From: Patiria miniata
Lineage: Eukaryota > Echinodermata > Asteroidea > Valvatida > Asterinidae
Direction: 5' to 3'
DNA length: 64,000 bases
NCBI RefSeq assembly: GCF_015706575.1
Contig: NW_024037064.1
Span: 7,975,606 to 8,039,605 of the forward strand
Shown in pieces: positions 41,239 through 52,000 of the stretch; the first letter of the stretch is position 1; each line of letters starts with the position of its first letter. The notes beneath the pieces were generated by a model. That model had not been told where the DNA came from, ran no database searches, and was given only the letters and a program-made list of their open reading frames with translations. Made by a program: the position numbers and the translations under genes.

Positions 41239-41581
41239 TAATTCGTCGTGTGCCCGGCAGAAGGGCATATGTGCATATGCCCTTATGCAATAGCACGTAA
41301 TGACCAAAATGTTCCCAGCAAAAGGGCATATGCAGAAAACTGCCTCCATTTTAATGAGATTCAAACATTTTCGTCAGAAATTAACGTGTATAGTTGTTCT
41401 AAAACTTATGATTCATACGTGTGACAAATTTTCAAATTCGTACGATTTATATTACGTGGGGGAGAGCATTGGATACAAAATGCGCGCGAGGGAACAATGG
41501 GACCTTTCAATGCAATTTTCTTGAAAATGATTTTTGCGTCAGAACGCTCATATGCCCTTCTGCCGGGCACCCGACGAATTA
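41239..41581. mobile_element. MITE with about 33-base inverted ends, upstream of gene B
   Basis: 'TAATTCGTCG' then 'GTGCCCGGCAGAAGGGCATA' at the left end, and the reverse complement at 41546-41581. No reading frame. It would lie in the predicted 5' UTR intron of gene B. Confidence 0.78.
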
Positions 41582-41839
41582 TTCACAACTCAATTTTTGT
41601 AAGTTCCTAATACATTGGCAAATAAACCTTCCTAGGGAGGTCGATATTCATAAAAGTATTCAAAATAATGACCGGAAAACTGAAAAATACCTTCTTTCAA
41701 CTAGAAAAACTAATTGCATTGTCCATGGACAATCGATATATCTGGTTTTTTAAATTTATTTTGTTGAAGACATACACCGGGCAAATACTTAACAACTGTT
41801 TCATCATCCCCCTGTTTCGTATCGTTATTTGTTAAACAG

Positions 41840-43019
41840 ACATGGACAAAGACTCCATATCATCGTTAGGAGAGGCTAGCTCAAGCCCAGAGGCGGGTAA
41901 GTACCCTGGCCGGATGAAAGATTAGGAATATAAAAAACAGTTACAATGAAACACGTAGGGCGAGACCAAAAACTGTACCTTTGGATATGTCCTCAATGTC
42001 TCCCACAAAAATGGGAGAGGTTACCAAATTTGCATGAAAAGGATAGGCCTTTCCTTGTGACTGCCCAAAACATAACCAACACAATGTTTATTATATGAAA
42101 ACCATGACAACAATTAATGGGTTTCAGGGCAATGAAAGAAATAATAGGAATAACATGACATTGTATTAATTAGATGGAATTACACTTTTGAATTGTAATT
42201 CATTTCTGGATGGAATTGATACCGTTTAATTATGAAGCAGCTTTTAAATGTAAATATGTTGCATTCTTATTACAGTGCAGTTTATTGTTCTCATTTTATA
42301 ACGTCATGAACATCTAATGAGGCGATTTTGCCGTTACTATATCTCATCAGCAATAGGATAAAGTATAATCCCGTTATTCGCCCATTGCATTAAATTGACC
42401 CGCACGCAGTTTGCTGGAAAGGCAAGGTCATGTGAACTATGTGACCTAAACCTCCGGTGTTACAAAAGGTGTGATTTTATCCTAGTTATCATATCTCACT
42501 AATTATCAAGCGACATTCAAACATGCAAATATTAATTAATCTACCGTAGAGTCTATTGTTCTAATGATATTACGTCATGAACATTACATTAGGCATTTTT
42601 AGCCTTCATTTCTCGGCAGTTTACTGATTCTGTGCATTGTACGGAGTGTAGTGAAGGTGTGCCTACTAAAATTCCAAGGTCATGTGACCCTTACCTTACT
42701 GGAAGTGCACCGTCGCTTATTAAAATATCAATTTTGAAACTGACATTTTGTTATTTATATCATTACATCATTTGGTACAGCCAACAGATAATCAAAAACA
42801 TTTTTGGAAACAGCTCTAGTGGTTGTTCAGTTACCATGGTAACAACCACTTCTAGTAACCATTTTGCCAGTCATCGTTATTTTTGTACTTATATAATATT
42901 ATTGTTTCTGATTCCATGAGCTTTTGAACAAGAGGACGGTTGTGAAACAGACACAGACGAAAAATCGCAAGGAGGGGCTAGCCCAAGTACACAGGAGATT
43001 AAACCCGTCAGAGGAGAGG
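41840..43019 (+). CDS. Gene B exons 1-2: N-terminal leader
   Basis: Exon 1 begins after an acceptor (AG at 41838-41839), with ATG at 41842 ('MDKDSISSLGEASSSPEA') and a GTAAGT donor at 41897, phase 1. Exon 2 (42933-43019) is phase 1-1 with a GTAAGT donor. The two exons are related ('LGEASSSPE' against 'QGGASPSTQ', both preceded by an AAACAGACA-like stretch), so one duplicated from the other. They are acidic, Ser-rich and probably disordered. The start lies just after an acceptor, so a non-coding first exon is expected upstream. Confidence 0.62.
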
Positions 43020-46000
43020 GTAAGTAGCCACCAAAAGCAGCCGAGAGCTTACAAAAACTAACACGTTTGTACACTGTTATTTCGGTTGTGTAAAAATCAG
43101 ACGGTTGTGTATGAACTATATAACTTGTGTAAAATATTACACAACTTGTGTAAAATATTACACAACTTGTGTAAAATTTTACACAACTTGTTAATTTTTT
43201 TTACACAACTGGTTACTAGGTTCATAAAGAACACAGCCGAAATAACAGTGTACATAGTACATAGAGGAAGGATTTTCCCTTAAGGTTTCAACCTCTTCTG
43301 CTTTCAGACCTTGTCTTATTATCTAACTACTCACAATATAAAATGCGACTGACATCAAGCGAGACTTCTGCCATGCATCCGCGGTTAAACATCTCAGTAT
43401 GACAGGAAAGGTATATACTATTACTCGCGTGTACGGTCATGTTTGAAAAGCGCCTTTTATGAGGCTGTGACATATAATGGTGCCTTTTGTGATAAAAAAA
43501 TGAACATTCGCATGTTGTTTCTTCATGCCATAGAGCCAATTTTTAGATGTGGGAATATTTAACATTTGACTTCGTGTGACCTCTGAGAGGTCAATGATCT
43601 TTACATATTCTATATGCAGTGTATAATAATTATTTTTAAAAGCTTCACTTTCCTATGAGCCAAGTCTACGTTGTAGGTCTTCATATCATAAAATATTAAT
43701 CAGACCTTAAACAAATTTCATATTTGACCTCTCTTGACATTTTGACTTCAATGGCGTTGTATATCTTTTTCTACGGTTATTTATAACGTGTAATTTTTAA
43801 AACCCAACCTTTTCAAGATCCGACAAGTCCAAATGTTATGTAAAGGACACTGATCTCTCAAATGTCACCAGAGGTCAATTGTGGCATGTCCCTATATATG
43901 ATTTCTTTTCATGGCATTAAAACCCACATGCCAAGCTTGATGCTTTTATCACAAAGTGCACATTTCAAGAAAACATTGGGGCTAGGCTCTACACTACACT
44001 TCTCTTCCCCACTATTTTTATAGCTGCGCGTCTCCCTCCTCTTGTTTTGTATGTTAAATTCTAGGTACAAAATATTGATTTTAGAAAAGACACAACCTCA
44101 ATGACACTACTGTGAACCCCATTAACTGTGTTTTAAACAAAATAAAAATGAAGGTAACTGTCTTCGACATGATAATAAATAATACAAAAAAATGATAAAG
44201 CCCCGGTATCCGCCAAGCATCGACACTCATGGCGCTTGAATACAAGAAAACCGTTAATTCCAGTAACGATGAAAAACCTGATGAAAGCATATGTAAATGT
44301 AGGGGCTATTTGTTCGCTCTTTGGGATTCCTTTTTTTAATTCATGACTTAAAAATTGTGCTACATGAGTCGTTTGTCGGGAAATTTCATTTGGAGATACA
44401 GGCCAAAATAGGGCCACTTCATCACATCACTTTATTACACCTCTTGGTGTTTCGACTTCTATAATTTTTGAACTACAGATGGTATCAGCATGCAGTTTTC
44501 ACAGCAGCCTGTGGAGATTGTGCTCTTTTCAAATCTGTAATAAAAGTTTTTTGACACTTTTTGCAGTGTTAAGTTAACTGTAAGCCCTACAGCTCGACAG
44601 TAACATTTCGCAAGACATAACGCCATTTTTTTAATGTGGTTTTATTATTGAAAAAGGTATACGAGTGTCCCATCGGCTGCCAGGGCGTTTCTCAAACGTT
44701 TCTCATCCTGACCGCAGCAATTTGACGCTCGTGACAACCATTGGTCCCAAAGAAAAGTTCTTTCGGCCAGATTGTATTGCTGCTACTCCGTCCAATGACA
44801 TTTTGGTGGCAGACTTGGGCCGCGGAGTAAAGATATATGACATCAACGGTATTCCTACAGGAAAAATATCGATCGAAGAAGGTACAGGATACTAATTAGC
44901 TGTTGTTTTAATAAAACGCATGCGATGTGTTCTCTTTGTGTAATGAAGTGTGATTTTTAACGACAATAAATAACCGACACATTCTTTGATACTGATATTT
45001 TAGGTTCGGGAAAAAGTTGTCTTCAACAAATCACATGTATATTGAATATTACTATTGTATGATACAGATGCATATGACATTTCAGCTACGCAAGATAGAT
45101 TGGTCGTCACAGGAAAAGCAAGCCATTATGTCAAAGTATACAAGATGGACGATCAGTTAGACTTTCAGTTCTCGACGGAACAACATGACCAAGGCGAGGA
45201 GGCTGCTACAGGACCGATGAGCGCGTGTCCATATGGTGTAGTAGTCAAGAAGGATGGCACTATCGTTGTGGGTAGTGTAAGTATGGTGGGCGATGCCAAG
45301 CGAATGATATTGACTGCGCACAGGCCAAAAGATGGTAAGATACTGTATACCATACCAGTACCGATAGAGCCGCGTTTGCTGGCTGTTGATAACGACGACA
45401 GAATCCTAATCAGTGATAACAAAACCATACGCGTAGTAGACGGTAGAAGTGCTGATCCCTTCATTACGCCAACGATAGGTGGCAAACCAGCTACGTCCTG
45501 GGGGTTATGCTGCACCAAATCGGCTGTCTTCGTGGGTGCATGTGGTGATAAGAAAGCAGGACATCTACACCAATATGACAACAAAGGGAAGTTTGTTGAA
45601 TGCGTTGTCAAGCCCATTCTACTCCCACATGGGATTACCGCCACAGCTGATCAACGATACCTTGCAGTTATAAAAGCAAACAGTGTTGCTATATACAATG
45701 GTAATGAACTACCAATTTCAATAAATTCGTTGTTTTGGAATTCCATTGTATACTAAAATCACCTTCATTTCGGTTGTACACACGTTTGTGTTTCTTTAAA
45801 AATCAAAATCAGACTATTTTTACTCTTAGACTAATAATCAATACATTTTTTATTACTAAAGTGGGCTTATTTTGCTTTCGAAAATTCAGAGAAAAACAAA
45901 ACACCTATCCGTCAAACTCTCTGTCATCGTTCAACATGTTCGGTGTTCCAGAAAGTAAGGGTTGAGGATGATGTCCTAGCAATCATTAAATCAAGGATTC

Positions 46001-49000
46001 TACTCGTAAAAAATCAATTAATGAACGTGCGTATTTGTAATCATATTGTTTTATAACTTGACTTTTTCCTCTCCTTTTTCAGCTGAAAAAGACAAAGAAC
46101 ACAACGTTGACGCAGGAGATAGTTCAATATTTCAAGGAATCGGTTCTATAATTGCGGTATCACGAACTACAACAAAGGTATGCTGAATTAAATTGTACGA
46201 TTTTTAATTTAGTGGTCATTTTAGTAGTTAAATTTAAGGTAAAATACAAATTAAAAGATGTGTTCCTCGTGCCATTTGCGATTTTCACCTAAAATATAGA
46301 AATAGATATAGAAATATTAAGTTTTTTTTCACTTTTATATAACACAAACGGTACGAACGATACACCCACCGACGTATAGTTACTGATTTTTTCCTCACAA
46401 AATTCGAATTTATTATATTAGCTAATAACTCGGATGTCACAGGGCAGTTATTTGTGCACATATACAATGTATTTTCCCTTTTAGAGGGCTGCAGACGTTC
46501 GATATTAGAACGGAGGTATTTGTTACTTTAAAACAAAACATACACAATGCACATCAATTTGAACACCTTTATGTATATCATCTTTAGGTTTGCAATGACT
46601 AGTGGCAATGATTTCCTGTTCTATTGCAAATACTTATGCCGTAAGAGAAATGTTGTTTCTGTTGGTGTTTTCAGTGCATTGCTTAATGCAATGTCATAAA
46701 ATATCGCTATTATTAAAACGTGTACTCGTGAATAACAATGAAAGTGGCTTGTCTAATTAAAATATTTTTGCTTGGCAAGACATTGACGATGTTTTGTAAT
46801 TAATTTGTTTCAGACTAGACAAGACTTTAACGATCAGAGGCCACAAGAACCAACTCATTTCCAACAGGTGTTGGATAAAGTCAACAAGCTCACATATGAT
46901 TTATCTGCAATCGAGCGGCTGGACAGGAGAATCCAGTTACCCTACATCACCATGGGTTACTTCAACGAGGAGGGTGGAAGCTTGTCCCTGGATGAGTATA
47001 ACGTGCACCTCACCATCCCGCGTGGTGCAATAGCTCGAGGCTCTCCTCAACAAATCTACATCTATGTAGACCCGATTGCACAACCGAACGACGCGGCTGA
47101 TCAGAAAGAGGTCTTGCTTTCACCTAAAGTCAAGTGCGGCCCTGATGGGTTGACATTTAATGAAAGCGTTGTGCTCTCCTTTCCCCACTACGCTGTTTTG
47201 CAAGGTCAAGTGAATGTCAAGCCAGATATCCAAGTGCGTCATGAGGACTCGCAAGAGAGACAATTGGAAGGTGCCAAACTCGCAACAGTAACAGAGAATA
47301 TGGTATTTGTCCTACTCGATCACTTCTGCAACGTGAATGTGGTTCGTATAGCTACTCGTGAAAACAGCAAGCGGCTGAAGATCGGTGCCTTTGGTGGCCG
47401 CCTTGACCAGGAATGTCCTCAATATGCATTTCGGGTCTATGTTGTTGACGAAGGAACCTTTTTTCAAAAGGCATGTACAGATTAAAACGATAAAGAAAAC
47501 TAAAACGATAAAGAAAACATTTCATCTTGTTTTGGTAGAGCTATCTGTGATTATATGTAACATTACTGCCTTTGGCGTTGAGTCCTTGACTTACACACGC
47601 TCACATGTGGACATGACATGCAAACATAACCCTCGAAGTTGAAACATTGTTGTACATTTATGTAGCAAGTTTGATTAGGAATCATTGGGTAATGATTTCT
47701 GATCAACTTGTGACATAAAAGCGTAAACTGCTTATACAGAGTTCTGCATGTGGCACTTTCAAAATCAAAGGATATGAAAGCCCAATTCATAAGCTTTCTT
47801 TTAGTACAAGAATCATTCGAATCACTCACGTGCGTTTTAAGTTACGGAAGTTAAACACAACCATCTGTTCTGTCAACTGATTACAAGAAGGTAAGTGTTC
47901 TTTCAGCAAAACGAAAACAAATCACATACAGGGATGTGTGAATTGTTTTCGTTTTGCTGAAAGAACGCACACCATTTTTTGTGATCCGCGGACAAAACTT
48001 TAAAAATGGTTTTGTTTAAAATTCCGTAAAGTGAAAAGTACATAAGTGATTTTAACAATTGTTGTACTACAGGAAAGCTAATGAATTGGGCTTTCATATC
48101 CTAGATTTTGAAAGTGCTACAATTAGAAATTCACTAAAACAAAAGTCCGGACATTTGGGTTTCGCTTTTTTGGACTCACCCTGTACACGGCTCTTTGCAC
48201 CCCAACTGTGAACTGTAATCTACAGGAAGGTTTGTCTGACTTTACTGCTACCCAAATTCTTTAATCAAGTTTGTAACTCAATTGCATAGTTGTATTCTTT
48301 GCAAAGTAGGTCACCCAAGAGGAGCAGTATATGAAATCCAAAATGTTGGACGTCCCAAGGAACTTGGTGTTTTTCTGGGATTCTGGGAACTTGGCTGTCA
48401 GAGTCTCAGATATCGATTCAAGAAGTGAATGGAAGATGCAAGGACCGACTGAAGAGGTTGGTCTAATACAGTGAATTCCGATCTTCATGTGTTGTTGCCT
48501 CGATCATTCGCAAATCTTAGGCTTTTGTTTGAAATTTTAAGTGCCAAAATAAAGGTATTTCTAGGTTATACCTGGCTCAAATCTATGTGATGTTTTAGGA
48601 TGAGGTAGCAGATGTACGGCGAGTCGTTTAGCTCAAGTTATCCACACTTGAAAGTTATCATAAACCATTCTAAAAAAAACTACACAAATCTAAAAGAGGT
48701 ATATTGACAATGTGGTCATTAAAAAACTAAACTGTGTGTCAATTCGGTATTTGATTTTGAAAAAAAAATGTGTGTGTTTCCTTAAATACATCACCCTAAA
48801 ATATATTATTTTTTGGTTTCATATTTTAATAATAGTGAATCATCCGGGAGTGGACTACGTATAAGATAGACTCTCATGAAATAGAATCCGGGTCTAAATA
48901 ATGTTTAACGAAACTTTTTTATGACCTTGATACAAAGAAAGGAAAATTACAACCTTCCGACCAACTGCGCCGAGAACAAAAGACATTATCACCTAATATG

Positions 49001-52000
49001 GGAGGCAATACAGAAAAATTCACAATAAAACCTTTATAAATTTCTTTAAGATGTTTAATTTATGCTTTGGAAATTGTTCAATTCAACCTTATGTTCGATA
49101 GACCATCGATGAGGAATACATACGGAACAAACCTGAGAACTCCGTGACCTTTAATCTGACACAACCAGCGACGAGTCCAGACGGTGCAGAGTTGTACTGC
49201 GTTGCCAGTACATATCAGTTTTCTCCGAATGATGATTCGAGAAACCAAGCTGGAATTCGCCTTAAGATTTGTCCCAAAAAAGTAAGTCAAGCAAACGCCT
49301 CAGTTAAGTGGTTCCAAACACATTTGCTTATTAAAAAGGATTCAGAAAGTTAACAACTTTAATTGTAATGTGGAGTCCTTGCTACCTTTTTCTTGTATTG
49401 CTTAGCACAACAGTCTAATAAATGTCAAAAAATTTACAGTTGACATTTTTGCCTGCTTTTCCATTATGCCTTTGTATTCACTGTTCGTGCCATGCCTATT
49501 AAGCCAACCCGTGATTTAAAGTAGATTACGCAAAAAGACATCGACGCTAGTTTCTTTTCCAGCCATACAAAAGTTAACTCTTTGTGAGATGAAAACAATT
49601 TTCAGATGTGCGGACATTATCGACGTCTGCTACCTTTGTAGAGGTCAACGAACTGTTTATTTGTCGCTATTTATCATATGCATTCGTCAAAACGCCATTG
49701 TTATGTGCCCCAAGCCTCAATAGTGCCAAAGAAAGTTGTTGCATCTATTATTTTGCAGTTATGTAATGATGTCAGACCCCACAAACAAATTTGAGGTAAC
49801 CTTTGACCTCCATTTCCCGTTTTTTATTGGTCGACACAAAATGATGCTATTGGAATCGAAGGTTATGGGACTGTTCTGCAATGGTATAATGTGCAAACGT
49901 CAAGCAGTACGCATTCTTGTTTACTTTTTACACTCCATGTTATCCAGATGGATTTGGGTAACCATTTTTCCAACCTTTTACCAAGCCCACCGGACACGGT
50001 TAGAGTGTGATACTGGGCCGATGTGCCTATGACATTCTGTTGCGCTTGCATCTACTCTTACAAAAAGAGAAATTGAGATCAGAGGTCATGGGGAAATTGT
50101 TTTGGTGGTCCGAATTCATGATAGGATGTACAATGATTACTTCTTTTGCACTATTTAGACTTAATCTTTAAACAGTGGCATTTGAAAGATTAAATATGAT
50201 AAGTAACGTCAATTAGGGTATACAAAGTTTATTGAACTCGAAAAGATCACCAGAGGTCAAAGATGAAATGCCTACGTATCTAATTAAAGGTTATGAAAAA
50301 AGGGGGTTGTAAAAAGTAAATCCTTTAATTATCTAAAACGTACAAAATTAAGTTCATTGATCCCTTGAAGGCCATTTCAGGTCTGACATAAAATTCCACA
50401 CAGATGAGGAATAAGTTAGTTACTATGGGTAACCAACTATATGTAAATATGTTTTTGGCTAAATCAAGTACCAAATCTGACTTTGAAAAAGAAAAGTATT
50501 ATGAACAAAACAAATGTTTAAAAATTTCCCATATTTCGGATAGGTTATTTCAATCAAGATCTGGGTTGGAAAAATGTCTACCAACCAGTTTTGATCAATG
50601 TATACGATTATTGTTAAACAATCTGTCATCTGGATTTGCTGCAGAAAAAGTTGAGTCTCTTGAAGAAAATCTTAAGAAAGCTCGGACGTAGTAGTCAACA
50701 GAGGGTAGGTTGCCATAGTTTAAGATACGAAACAAGGCAAGTCTGTTGTGCGCCACAGATACTTATATAGGACGAGCTCAGTGTTAAGATATGTGATTTA
50801 GTGTGTCCTTGATTTTGGTTAGCTTTATTACTTATTAATGCAAATACGGTGGGTCGAGCGAAGGAAGAATTGTATTTAATATGAGCAGTTGCAACATATG
50901 ATGAGCAGCTCTTTGGAAATTTGAAGATACTATTTGAAAAGCGAAAAGCACCATTTCTTGACCTTTTTTTCAATTCCACCCTCTCATGGCTGCCAAAATT
51001 AAGTTTTGACAAATTTGGCATAGTGCAACAACTTAATACGTTATTAAAGCGAAGAGTGAGCTTTAAAAATAACTGTTATACTACTTTTATTTTTAACAGT
51101 TTCTAGGGTAAACATATTCACTTTTCTCAAATGAAAACATCGCGATTTCAAAATAGACTGTTCATTTCTTTTTAGCCTGTTTCTACGTCAACTGAGGACA
51201 ACAATCGCTGTGAATGCGAGCGAGTAAGTAAATGGCCACCAAATTTCTTTTGACGTTTTCTTTTACCCTTGAGCAAAACTATTGTAGAATGCAATGCTTT
51301 TTTTACGATTGCATTTCTACTAAGTTGGACAAGTTAAACTTGTACCGACTTTGTGACAAACTCATGTCAAACAAAAGATAAACCGTACAGTACCAATAAA
51401 GTATCCTTACTCGTACCGAGGGCCCATGGACTGATAACCTACATTTACACAGGTTGATTGTTTTTATATCACCCTGGTGGACGAATCTTGGTTTTTGGCT
51501 TGTGGTATATTTTCGTATCACAACATAATTGACAATAATCAATACAAGAATAACAGAAAAAATACATGTGATGGATCCAGGTAAAAAGTGTATGCTTGTA
51601 CAGGAATTACGACCCAGTGATTAGAAATTCAGGTGTGTTTTTTTATATTAACATGCACAGACACTAGTATGAATATGTCAAGTAAAATATAATTCAGTTG
51701 AAGAGAAATTTACAGCGAATGTTCACATTCGTATTAAAATACAGGATGACTAAAAAAATGTTCCACATCTTCAATAGGGCAACCGTGAAACATTTGCCTT
51801 TTTTTAAAACGTGATGTGTGAATTTGTATGTTTTGGATATCAGATTAAAGCTGAGAGTTGTTTCTTTCCAACAATGAAAAATATCACGAAAACAGCACAT
51901 TGGTGGCATTGGTTCATCCTTTCCAAAGGTGCTTCAAACAGTAAAGTATGTTATACTACAAGCCTACTGTGCAATTGTCGTTCATTTTGTGCAATGTCTT

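Noticed and set aside
43085-43283. Frame encoding a repeated CKILHNL peptide, possible CRISPR-like array
   Set aside because: A short perfect tandem repeat without unique spacers, inside an intron; the peptide repeat is a by-product.
45165-45644. 159-codon open frame on the minus strand
   Set aside because: It is the shadow of gene B exon 4, whose plus-strand frame is conserved with gene A; the minus frame has no recognisable domain.
45890-45954. Exon-like stretch in gene B intron 4 with AG and GTAAGG borders
   Set aside because: Entering in phase 1 it leaves in phase 0 and cannot join exon 5, which needs phase 1. Gene A has no counterpart. Direct joining of 45700 to 46083 keeps the frame.
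51742-51850. Possible left end of another CAGGATGAC-type transposon
   Set aside because: Only one end is seen and the match is short, so no element boundary can be supported.
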